Assembly (NCBI GenBank): GCA_002753565.1
Contig: PEAM01000017.1
Span: 21,804 to 85,803, forward strand
Length of the DNA stretch: 64,000 bases
Reading direction: 5' to 3'
Source: Magnetococcales bacterium
GTDB taxonomy: Bacteria > Pseudomonadota > Magnetococcia > Magnetococcales > JADFYX01
Shown here piece after piece: positions 27,950 through 35,808 of this stretch (its first letter is position 1; each line of letters begins with the position of its first letter). The position numbers and the translations under genes were made by a program. The notes under the pieces are model-generated. The model did no database searches, was not told the origin of the DNA, and was given only the letters and a program-made list of their open reading frames with translations.

Positions 27950-29080
27950 ATGACCGAACATTTTTCTGAAAAATCGTTCTATCTTTCTGCCTTTCATGGC
28001 ACAACACTGGCCTTCTCCCTCTCCCAAGAGACCGATTGGGAGGGGGAGGCTCTCTGTCGTTTTATCGAGTGCCTGGTCGAACTCTCCCAGCAGGGATGCC
28101 GCACGCTTCTGTTTATCCAAAAATGTACGGCAGGGCAACAGGCCTACAGAGCGCTCTCTCCACTCTTTATTCATCAATACCCCCCCTCCACCCCACCATA
28201 TGAGCATGGCTTTGGTCAACCGGTTATCCTGCCTTATCCTTTATGGCAGGAAGGATCACCGGTGGTTCCCATCCCCATTAAGACAGAGGAGACCGACCTT
28301 TTTTTGCATGAGGTGGTCAGGCTGGCTATCGCCTGGAGAGTCAAACGGCTGGTCATGACCCAAAGAGGAGGGGGGGTGGCCAGCTTGGATACCGGGCGGA
28401 CCCTGCCCTATGTCAACATCCACAAACTTACTGGCTTGGTGGCTAGCTTGAATGGAGAGTCCAGGGAGAAGGAAGACAGCATATTATACGCCGTTCAAAA
28501 TCTTTTGAATCACGGTGTCGAAGCGGTCAGTCTCTGCCGGCTTGCCGATGTTCCCAGAGAGCTGTTCACCTATGAAGGGTGTGGCACCTTCTTTTCCAAA
28601 GAGTACTACTGCCAGGTCAGAGCCCTTGAGATTGACGACTTTACCCAGGTGGCCACCCTGATCAGACAGGGTGAGTCGGAGGGGTATCTGCTACCTCGGT
28701 CGGACCGGGAGCTTTCGGAAATTCTACTCTCGGGTTACGGCGCTTTTCTCTCCAGCAACCGGGTGGCGGGGGTCTGCTGTTTGATTCGGGACCCCTATCA
28801 GGAGAGCCAAGCCGGAGAGATTGTCACCTTATACGCTCTGACCCGTTTTCAGGGGGAGGGTATTGGTGTCCAGTTGATTCGCTATGCGGTTCGGGAGGCC
28901 AGGCGGTTGGGTCTGCGCTATCTTTTTTCCTGCACCACTCGGGAGCAGGTGGTTGATTTTTTTGAACGGAACGGTTTTTCCCAGGTAGACAAGAGTCAGC
29001 TACCCGAGAAAAAATGGTGCGGTTACGACCGTAAACGAAAAGAGCGTTTGGTCTGTCTTCGTCTGGTTTTGACGGAATAA
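27950..29080 (+). CDS. N-acetylglutamate synthase-like protein (kinase-like domain + GNAT)
   Basis: 376 residues. The C-terminal domain (~225-376) is a GNAT acetyltransferase with the acetyl-CoA loop FQGEGIGVQLI and a late FFERNGF motif. The link between halves (ELFTYEGCGTFF, then RQGESEGYLLPRSDRELSEIL) matches the joint of ArgA-type synthases, where the GNAT follows an amino-acid-kinase domain. The N-terminal half has the right length but I cannot see typical kinase nucleotide motifs; in ArgA that domain serves arginine feedback. The likely job is the first step of arginine synthesis. No other arginine gene is nearby, so the assignment is moderate. Confidence 0.65.
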   Translation: MTEHFSEKSFYLSAFHGTTLAFSLSQETDWEGEALCRFIECLVELSQQGCRTLLFIQKCTAGQQAYRALSPLFIHQYPPSTPPYEHGFGQPVILPYPLWQEGSPVVPIPIKTEETDLFLHEVVRLAIAWRVKRLVMTQRGGGVASLDTGRTLPYVNIHKLTGLVASLNGESREKEDSILYAVQNLLNHGVEAVSLCRLADVPRELFTYEGCGTFFSKEYYCQVRALEIDDFTQVATLIRQGESEGYLLPRSDRELSEILLSGYGAFLSSNRVAGVCCLIRDPYQESQAGEIVTLYALTRFQGEGIGVQLIRYAVREARRLGLRYLFSCTTREQVVDFFERNGFSQVDKSQLPEKKWCGYDRKRKERLVCLRLVLTE

Positions 29081-29102
29081 CCCTTGGGAGGTCGGTTTTC
29101 TT

Positions 29103-30194
29103 ATGGAACATGTTGTGATCATTGGCGCGGGCGTGATGGGGTGCGCCTGTGGACACCGACTGCTGGAGTCTGGGTTTCGGGTGACGCTGCTGGAAAAATC
29201 CCTACCCGGAGCCGAGTCCTCGGCGGCGGCGGCCGGTATTCTGGGCGCCCAATCGGAAGTCTCGGAAACCGGTCCCTTTTTTGAGTTGTGTCTGGCCAGC
29301 CGCAACCGATTCAGAGCCTATGCCGAGGAGCTGCAATCCTTGACCGGCATCTCGATTGATTATGAAGATTCCGGGGTGTTGGAGGTGGCCTTGGACCCGG
29401 CAGAAGGGCGGATGGCGATTGGTCGGGCCGAGTGGATGTTGGCGCGGGGTTTGCGGGTTGATGTTTTGGATCGGGACGACGCCAAAAAACTGGAGCCCGC
29501 CCTGACCGACCATATGGTCGGCGCCAACTACTACCCGGATGACCATCAGATCGATCCCATCAGACTATCACGGGCTTTAGCGGCAGGTGTGGCACGGCTG
29601 GGGGGTGTTTTCCAGAGTGGAACCCGAGTGGTTGGAGTGGCAGTTGAGTCGGGGGAGGTGGTGGGTGTGGAGACGGAGTCGGGCCGCATAGCCTGTGATC
29701 GGGTGGTGGTAGCCGGTGGAGCCTGGAGCAGCCATCTGCTTGGCCTGGAGAAAGTACGAACCCGGATCAAACCCATGTCGGGGCAGATTGTTCAGGTGGA
29801 GAGCCGGCCCCCTCTGTTTCGTCATGTTGTCTATGGTTTTAAAGGCTACATTGTGCCTCGGGCGGATGGTCGGGTGTTAATGGGATCAACCTTGGAGGAT
29901 CGAGGCTTCGATAAAGCGGTCACCGTTGCAGGCATCAATCGGGTGACCGGCATGGCGGTGGAGATGGTGCCGGGTTTGGGAGCCGCCCGTTTGACCGATT
30001 GCTGGGCCGGTCTGCGCCCGGCACCCGAAGATGGCAACCCTTTGTTGGGGGCGGCCAAAGAGGTCAAAGGGCTCTATTTTGCCACTGGGCACTACAGAAA
30101 TGGGATTTTACTCACCCCGATTACAGCCGATGTCATTGTCGATCTGATGATGGGCAGAAAATCGGAGGTGGATATTTCCAGCTTTTGTCCGTAG
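29103..30194 (+). CDS. thiO: FAD-dependent amine oxidase, glycine oxidase (ThiO) type
   Basis: DAO-family flavoenzyme of 363 residues. The FAD-binding motif is IIGAGVMGCACGHRLLESG near the N-terminus; a second FAD motif, VVVAGGAWSSHLL, lies mid-protein and the C-terminal LYFATGHYRNGILLTP is typical of ThiO, where glycine is oxidised to the iminoglycine used for the thiazole of thiamine. No thiamine gene is adjacent, so another D- or secondary amino acid as substrate is possible. It is followed nine bases later by mnmA. Confidence 0.8.
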   Translation: MEHVVIIGAGVMGCACGHRLLESGFRVTLLEKSLPGAESSAAAAGILGAQSEVSETGPFFELCLASRNRFRAYAEELQSLTGISIDYEDSGVLEVALDPAEGRMAIGRAEWMLARGLRVDVLDRDDAKKLEPALTDHMVGANYYPDDHQIDPIRLSRALAAGVARLGGVFQSGTRVVGVAVESGEVVGVETESGRIACDRVVVAGGAWSSHLLGLEKVRTRIKPMSGQIVQVESRPPLFRHVVYGFKGYIVPRADGRVLMGSTLEDRGFDKAVTVAGINRVTGMAVEMVPGLGAARLTDCWAGLRPAPEDGNPLLGAAKEVKGLYFATGHYRNGILLTPITADVIVDLMMGRKSEVDISSFCP

Positions 30195-30203
30195 GGTATA
30201 CCC

Positions 30204-31277
30204 ATGAAAAAACGTCTTGCAATAGCCATGTCTGGTGGTGTCGATTCGGCAACGGCAGCGGCCTGGCTGGTGGATCAGGGTCATGAAGTGGTTGGATTGA
30301 CCATGCAGCTGTGGGATCACGGCGAAACCTTGCCCGCCAGCAGCCGAACCTGCTGCGCAACAGAAGATCTTTACGATGCCAGACAGGTAGCCCAGCGGCT
30401 GGATATCCCCTTTTATGTCATCAACCTGGAGGAGACCTTCCGCCAGGCGGTTGTTGACGATTTTTTATCCGCCTATGCCGCAGGTCAAACCCCCAACCCC
30501 TGTGTTCGCTGTAATCAGCGTCTTAAATTTGAACCCCTTCTCAACAAGGCTCTCTCTTTGGGGGTCGACGCGCTGGCTACGGGCCATTATGCCATTCGTC
30601 GAGAGGATGATGGAGGTCACCCACTGCTCTATCGGGGGGTGGATCGTATGAAGGATCAATCCTATTTTTTATTTGCCACCACTCTCTCCCAACTCCGCCA
30701 TATCGCCTTTCCTCTGGGTGCGTTAACCAAGGAAGAGACCCGACACCTGGCCAAACGGTTCAATCTCCACCTATCCAATAAGCGGGAAAGCCAGGATGTC
30801 TGCTTTGTCCCCGATGGAGACTATCGGGCTTTTTTTGAACGAGAGGGTAGCTCGGCGGCCATTCCCGGCCCTATTGTCGACCAGCAGGGTGTGGTCTTGG
30901 GGGAGCATAAAGGGGTGGGCAATCACACCATCGGGCAACGAAAGGGGTTGGGCATTGCTGCCGCTCATCCTCTCTATGTGATCGAGATCCAAGCAGGGGA
31001 TAATCGGCTGGTGGTAGGGCCGGAGTCGGCACTCTATCGAGAGAGTCTGACCTTAAAAGAGCTGAACTGGTTGGGGAGGAGGGGGCTGGAGGGGCCACGA
31101 GAGGTTCAAGCCAAAATTCGCTACGCCACCGAGCCAGTAGCCGCCACCATTCAACCCCTGGCTGAGAGTGGCTCGGCCCACGTTCAGTTTAAGGTTCCCC
31201 AAAAAGCCATCACCCCTGGTCAGGCGTGTGTACTCTATGATCAGGAGCGGGTCATGGGCGGGGGGTGGATCTGTTGA
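30204..31277 (+). CDS. mnmA: tRNA 2-thiouridylase MnmA
   Basis: Installs sulphur at the wobble uridine (s2U34) of tRNA-Lys, -Glu and -Gln, using persulfide sulphur that starts with IscS. The PP-loop AMSGGVDSATAA is at residues ~7-18; the two active cysteines are in NPCVRCNQ and SQDVCFVPDGDYRAF. The C-terminal beta-barrel (residues ~250-357) is present. 357 residues is normal. It ends 11 bases from the convergent HAD gene, with no room for a classic terminator. Confidence 0.97.
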   Translation: MKKRLAIAMSGGVDSATAAAWLVDQGHEVVGLTMQLWDHGETLPASSRTCCATEDLYDARQVAQRLDIPFYVINLEETFRQAVVDDFLSAYAAGQTPNPCVRCNQRLKFEPLLNKALSLGVDALATGHYAIRREDDGGHPLLYRGVDRMKDQSYFLFATTLSQLRHIAFPLGALTKEETRHLAKRFNLHLSNKRESQDVCFVPDGDYRAFFEREGSSAAIPGPIVDQQGVVLGEHKGVGNHTIGQRKGLGIAAAHPLYVIEIQAGDNRLVVGPESALYRESLTLKELNWLGRRGLEGPREVQAKIRYATEPVAATIQPLAESGSAHVQFKVPQKAITPGQACVLYDQERVMGGGWIC

Positions 31278-31288
31278 CCCCGCTTGTA

Positions 31289-31945
31289 TTAGCTGCGCAG
31301 GCTAATAACAGGCCATCCCGCCTGTTTGGCGTAGAGAGCAAGCTTCTCATCCGGGTCGACCACCACAGGATTGTCCACCACCTTGAGGAGCGGCAGATCA
31401 TTGTGGGAGTCGGAGTAGAACCAGCTTCCGGATAGATTTTGGCTGTTACTTTTTAGCCACTGGTTGAGTAGTGTTACTTTTCCCTCTTGAAAACAAGGGG
31501 TTCCCTTTGGTCGACCGGTATATTGTCCCTCCCGAACCTCCACCTCTGTTGCAATCAGGTGGTCGACGCCCAACGCCTGGGCGATGGGGGTGGTGACAAA
31601 GCGGTTGGTGGCCGTAATGATAACCAGCCTATCTCCTTGCCCCCTGTGCTTTTCCAGAATAGAGAGAGCTTGCGGGGCAATAATCGGACGAATCATCTCC
31701 TCTAGAAATACCAGCCGCAGTTGATCCAGCTTTTTTTTGTCATATTGGGCTAATACACCAAGCTGAAAGCCAAGATAGGCCTGAATATCCAAGATTCCTT
31801 CTTTATACTCCTCAAAAAAACGCTGGTTTTCCCTCTCAAAAAGGGTGCCGTCAACCATCTTGTTTTTGACTAAAAATTGCCCCCAAAGATAGTCGCTATC
31901 TCCGGCTAGCAGGGTGTTGTCCAAATCGAATAGGGCGAGAGTCAT
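31289..31945 (-). CDS. HAD-IB family phosphatase (SerB-like)
   Basis: HAD-superfamily hydrolase of 218 residues. Motif I is FDLDNTLL (nucleophile Asp and acid Asp), motif II is the Thr in VIITATN, and motif III/IV the SHNDLPLLKVVDN segment. The helical cap region lies at ~20-100, and YTGRPKGTPCFQEGKV matches the HAD-IB subclass related to phosphoserine phosphatase; these often act on phosphoserine or other small phosphomonoesters. Substrate unknown. Its stop is 11 bases from mnmA. Confidence 0.88.
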   Translation of the reverse strand: MTLALFDLDNTLLAGDSDYLWGQFLVKNKMVDGTLFERENQRFFEEYKEGILDIQAYLGFQLGVLAQYDKKKLDQLRLVFLEEMIRPIIAPQALSILEKHRGQGDRLVIITATNRFVTTPIAQALGVDHLIATEVEVREGQYTGRPKGTPCFQEGKVTLLNQWLKSNSQNLSGSWFYSDSHNDLPLLKVVDNPVVVDPDEKLALYAKQAGWPVISLRS

Positions 31946-32024
31946 GGTTTAAGCCATCTTTAAAAGTGTGAATAATCCTTGTTTTGTATCGATATTTTTA
32001 TAAAATAGAAAGGAGAAATAGTGG

Positions 32025-32111
32025 ATGGGTCAAAATGGCAAAGCTGTTTTTTTTGCCTCTTATGAAAAAAAAACTAAACCTTCCACCGTTTCCAACCGAT
32101 ACGTTAGATAA
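32025..32111 (+). CDS. Possible 28-residue small protein
   Basis: ATG follows AAAGGAG by nine bases, the best ribosome site in this 235-base gap. The product is MGQNGKAVFFASYEKKTKPS followed by TVSNRYVR: basic, with no signal or membrane segment. I do not recognise it. The only -10-like box (TAAAAT at 32001) lies too near the ribosome site to serve as promoter. It may be chance or a leader peptide for the next gene. Confidence 0.35.
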   Translation: MGQNGKAVFFASYEKKTKPSTVSNRYVR

Positions 32112-32180
32112 GAGAGTGTCCAGCAAGTGTATTAAGATTCTCTATCCCATCAACCCTAGCAGCAGTGGCAGGAGAGTGCC

Positions 32181-32495
32181 ATGTTTAGTGCCATACCAGC
32201 CGTCACGACTCTAGCCGTTAATAGCCCAGCGGCCCAGTCATCCGCTCTGGAGACAGTATCTCAAGGGCTGAGAACCAACAATGCCGAACAGTTGGAATCC
32301 CGAAGCGTCGCCGCCCTTCAAGAGGGGGCCGATAGCCAGAAGGTCGACCGTAAAAAGGAGGATGAAGATCGTCCCAAACGCCAGACCCAAGAGAAGACCA
32401 CCTTTCAATCTCAAAAGCACGAACTGTCCGAGAGCGAAAGACAAATTGCCCAAACCAACAACCGCTCCTACTTTTCACTTGATATTATGGCCTGA
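32181..32495 (+). CDS. Small hydrophilic protein of unknown function
   Basis: 104 residues. AGGAG lies six bases before ATG, a good start. The first 20 residues are Ala/Val/Ser-rich, but without a convincing signal peptide; the middle (GADSQKVDRKKEDEDRPKRQ) is strongly charged and probably disordered; the end is NRSYFSLDIMA. I do not recognise a family. The layout resembles small flagellar or secreted substrate proteins, but nothing nearby supports that. Confidence 0.55.
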   Translation: MFSAIPAVTTLAVNSPAAQSSALETVSQGLRTNNAEQLESRSVAALQEGADSQKVDRKKEDEDRPKRQTQEKTTFQSQKHELSESERQIAQTNNRSYFSLDIMA

Positions 32496-32568
32496 CTCCC
32501 CTAAGCTATCGAGCTGATATTCGTTAATAGCTTCAAGGGGATGGAACATTCTAAACTATTTGAAAAAA

Positions 32569-33087
32569 ATGCGTGGAACAGGCAAAAGCCTGCCCCGCAC
32601 AACCCTGTGTGATATCTTTTGGTCCGGGCTCGGCTCCTTTCTGGGTATCGCCTTGGTGGCCGTTCTCAACTACAAACTCCTGGATGAGTCGGACGCTGTG
32701 CTGCTGATCGGCTCTTTTGGCGCGTCTGCTGTCCTGATTTTCGGCGCAATTTCCGGCCCACTTTCCCAACCGCGTAATTTAATTGGCGGGCATATTATCT
32801 CTGCCCTGGTTGGGGTAACCATGATGCAGCTCTTTCCCAACATTCTCTGGTTGGCAGCAGCGTTGGCGGTTTCTGTCGCCATTGTCCTGATGCACATCAC
32901 CCGAACCCTACACCCCCCTGGTGGGGCTACGGCTCTGATTGCCGTCATCGGTTCAGAAAAAATTCATGCTTTGGGCTATCTCTACACCCTCATACCGGTC
33001 GCCTCCGGGGCGCTGCTTATGCTGCTGGTGGCATTGATTGTCAACAATATCCACAGCAAGCGACAGTATCCCAAATTTTGGTGGTAG
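32569..33087 (+). CDS. HPP-family integral membrane protein
   Basis: A four-to-five-helix membrane protein of about 172 residues with the HPP signature THTLHPPGGATAL-like segment (RTLHPPGGATALIAVIGS) that defines the family. Helices are visible as LGSFLGIALVAVL, VLLIGSFGASAVLIFG, ILWLAAALAVSVAIVL and GALLMLLVALIV. Some HPP proteins transport nitrite; most are unassigned. ATG is preferred; a TTG three codons upstream is in frame, and neither has a clear ribosome site at proper distance. Confidence 0.85.
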   Translation: MRGTGKSLPRTTLCDIFWSGLGSFLGIALVAVLNYKLLDESDAVLLIGSFGASAVLIFGAISGPLSQPRNLIGGHIISALVGVTMMQLFPNILWLAAALAVSVAIVLMHITRTLHPPGGATALIAVIGSEKIHALGYLYTLIPVASGALLMLLVALIVNNIHSKRQYPKFWW

Positions 33088-33128
33088 GGTAGGGGAGCAA
33101 CAAGGGCGAGGAAACGAAAAGGAGAGGT

Positions 33129-33425
33129 GTGGTGCTACTGCCTCTTTTTTTGATTCAATGGATTTCACTTATGGCAAATAGAGTGGACAAAAAAGCGCCG
33201 AGAATTCTCTGTCTCGATTGTCGCCATTTTAAAATCACCTGGGAACCATCCCATCCTCGGGCCTGTCAGGCCATGGGGTTCAAAACCAAAAACTGGCCCT
33301 GCTTCGAGGTGCTGAACACCTCGGGAGAGCCGTGCATGAAATTCTCTCCCAAGCCAGGAAGTGACAGCGGAAAAGAGAATCAAGAGAACAGAGCCGCCAA
33401 CGACCGACTCTCCCTTAAGGTTTGA
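33129..33425 (+). CDS. Small cysteine-rich protein of a conserved unknown family
   Basis: The core (CLDCRHFKITWEPSHPRAC, then QAMGFKTKNWPC and GEPC) has five cysteines arranged like a metal-binding knuckle. It recalls a widespread small family, seen in Bacillus and proteobacteria, that is often labelled uracil-DNA glycosylase without evidence; true UDG motifs are absent. A strong ribosome site AAAAGGAGAGG fits GTG starts at 33129 or 33132, which would add a hydrophobic leader (LLPLFLIQW). The first ATG (33171) lacks a ribosome site but gives MANRVDKKAPR and the bare core. Confidence 0.7.
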   Translation: MVLLPLFLIQWISLMANRVDKKAPRILCLDCRHFKITWEPSHPRACQAMGFKTKNWPCFEVLNTSGEPCMKFSPKPGSDSGKENQENRAANDRLSLKV

Positions 33426-33481
33426 TTGGCATGATAAGATTCCAAACCAAATATTATGACAACGGTTTAAGGCAAAACTTC

Positions 33482-35752
33482 TTACCGGTTGAAATAGCTG
33501 AAAACACCATCCCAATCTTCCTCGGGTGGGTTGGTGTTAAAGTGTTGTATTCTTGAAAGATAGATATCGTAAATCATCCGTTCTGGATTTCTTTGCTGCA
33601 GGTTTTTGAACCGTTTTTCCGCCTCATCCCACTGCTGATTACGATAGAGTTCCAGTGCTTGGTGGTAGCTTGCAAGCTGAGCCTGGGTATCCGTTGTAAT
33701 CTGATGAATGAAATCGACCGGCTCAAACAAAATCTCCGGCTCCACCCTCCCTTTAACCCGCACCCGATCCAGCTCCCGAAACAGCATTTCAGGGACCGCC
33801 TTTTGGGTCTCCTCTCCAACAATAATCAGCACCCCATACTGTTTGGTCAGCCCCAGCATATGAAAACCCAAATTGACCGCATCGCCCATAACCGTGTAGG
33901 CCACACGAAACTGGGAGCCCATGTTTCCCACCGTCATCCGACCGCTATTGATGCCAATGCCTATTTTCAGCAGAGGCCAACCACGGGCCTGGAACTCCGC
34001 TTTTAAGAGCTCCATGTTCTGCACAATATCGAAGGCAGCCAACAGGCTGTTTCTAGCATGGTGGCCATCAATCATGGGAGCGCCCCAGAAAGCCATGACC
34101 GAGTCACCCATATATTTGTCTATTGTTCCTGAATGGCTCTGAATGGTTTCAGTGATAGGGGTTAAAAAAGCGCTCATCAATCGAGAGAGATCCTCGGGTT
34201 CAATCTCTTCGGAAAGGGTGGTAAATCCTCTTAGGTCGGTCAATAAGACGGTCATGTTCCTGGTCTCACCACCCAGGGAAAAGGTTTCATCGCTTCGAAC
34301 CATCTCTTCCAGGCGGGGGGGGGAGACATAGTGACTAAACGCCTCGATGATAAGTCGCCTTCCTCTGGATACAACAAAAAAACCGTAGGCAAAGTGCCAG
34401 ATAAAAAGCCCGATGGTCAGAAAAAGCGGAGAGGCCAGAGGGAGGATCAGATCATTGTTTTTCCATAAGAACAGATTACCACTTACCACAATCAAGACCA
34501 TCAACAGAGCCAGATAGAGGATTAAGGCAGGAGAAGATTTGGCGCTGATAAAACCAAACATCAGACCAATTATCAGTAAAATCAACACCTCCACCAACAG
34601 GGTGTACTGACCAGGAGTATGCTTGATAAGCCCATCCAACATACCGCTGATAATGTTGGCGTGAATTTCTACACCAGGAAACAGAGGCTGAATAGGGGTA
34701 GAACGCAGGTCCTTCAATCCCGGTGCGGTAGTGCCGATGAGAACGATGGCATCTTGCAGAATAAGAGGGTCGGCTTTTTTGGTGATCACATCAACTGCCG
34801 AGACGTAGGGGAAACTTCCCTGACCACCCCGGTAAGGGATGAAAACGGCCCCCTGTTCATCGATTGGAATATGATGGGGTCCAAGGCCGATCCAGGCCAA
34901 GCCCGTCTCGATGGTCCTGTTTTGTTGCCCAACGGTTTTATTGATTCCCAACGTTAAGGGAGGCTCACCAAGAATGGCTCGAATCACAGCCAAAGAGAGC
35001 GCTTGGTACAGTTTGCCTTGATACTCTTGAAGAAGTGGAACCCGGCGGAAAAAACCGTCGTTATCAACCAGGGGGTTATCAAAAAAACCGGCACCCAGGG
35101 CAACATCTTGGAGCATCTCCAGGTTGGCACCAAATCCGGTCGCTTTAAGAAAGGGAATGGTATGTTGTCCCAACTCATCCAGCGTGATAACCGGCTCTGG
35201 CAACTGCCCAAAGGTGTGAGTACCCGCATGAACCGACCCCCGAAAATAGTAACCGAGAATGATGTTTCTATCCTCAATACTATCAGCCAACCGTTCGTCT
35301 CGTTCCAGGGAGGGGCGTATTTTTCTAAGTTCAGTCAAGAAGGGGTCATTATTTTTCAATGGCCCCCTGGCCAACTGCTCAAGAATGGGCAGACCGGAGC
35401 TGGTATCCGGCTCGGAAAAGGTGACATCAAACCCAACGACCCCCACACGATAGTGATCGAAAAGATTGTCCACCAGGTCGGCCATTTTATCTCGACCCCA
35501 GGGCCAACGACCAATGTTGGCAAGACTTTTTTCGTCTAGATCAACAATAACTACCCGTTGGTCAACCGTATTAGCCGCACTCAATCGGACCCGAACATCA
35601 TAGGCCAGAGTCTCCAACCGGTCCAAAAACGGCCAAGGAAGAATCCCCAAGGTATGGAGCAGCACCCCTGCTAACAGCAGAAGGCCAATGATATGGCGAA
35701 GGGGATGACGATGGGTCAACAGGGATCTCCTCTCAGCCAACCCGTCATCCAA
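33482..35752 (-). CDS. CHASE2-domain class III adenylate cyclase
   Basis: A 756-residue membrane sensor that would make cAMP (or cGMP) on an extracytoplasmic signal. Order: cytoplasmic tail, TM helix (~22-40), CHASE2 domain (~50-340, with RVVIVDLDEKSL, GVVGFDVTF and VLIGTTAPGLKD), three TM helices (~355-440), and the cyclase domain (~490-680). Both metal aspartates are present (LLTDLRGFT and KYMGDSVMAFWGAP), and Asn of the VNL motif is kept. The usual transition-state Arg of VNLAARL is not there; the sequence reads VNLGFHM. A short TPR-like helical tail follows (~690-750). The downstream HD-GYP gene shares the strand with a 56-base gap. Confidence 0.92.
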   Translation of the reverse strand: MDDGLAERRSLLTHRHPLRHIIGLLLLAGVLLHTLGILPWPFLDRLETLAYDVRVRLSAANTVDQRVVIVDLDEKSLANIGRWPWGRDKMADLVDNLFDHYRVGVVGFDVTFSEPDTSSGLPILEQLARGPLKNNDPFLTELRKIRPSLERDERLADSIEDRNIILGYYFRGSVHAGTHTFGQLPEPVITLDELGQHTIPFLKATGFGANLEMLQDVALGAGFFDNPLVDNDGFFRRVPLLQEYQGKLYQALSLAVIRAILGEPPLTLGINKTVGQQNRTIETGLAWIGLGPHHIPIDEQGAVFIPYRGGQGSFPYVSAVDVITKKADPLILQDAIVLIGTTAPGLKDLRSTPIQPLFPGVEIHANIISGMLDGLIKHTPGQYTLLVEVLILLIIGLMFGFISAKSSPALILYLALLMVLIVVSGNLFLWKNNDLILPLASPLFLTIGLFIWHFAYGFFVVSRGRRLIIEAFSHYVSPPRLEEMVRSDETFSLGGETRNMTVLLTDLRGFTTLSEEIEPEDLSRLMSAFLTPITETIQSHSGTIDKYMGDSVMAFWGAPMIDGHHARNSLLAAFDIVQNMELLKAEFQARGWPLLKIGIGINSGRMTVGNMGSQFRVAYTVMGDAVNLGFHMLGLTKQYGVLIIVGEETQKAVPEMLFRELDRVRVKGRVEPEILFEPVDFIHQITTDTQAQLASYHQALELYRNQQWDEAEKRFKNLQQRNPERMIYDIYLSRIQHFNTNPPEEDWDGVFSYFNR

Positions 35753-35808
35753 ACCCGGAGCAGGGGGGGCTTGTCCCGTCCAGAGGAGCAGTCAGAATAA
35801 AAAAGGTG

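Noticed and set aside
31984..32214. 76-codon frame before the 104-residue protein
   Set aside because: No ribosome site, overlaps the better 104-codon frame, and composition looks random.
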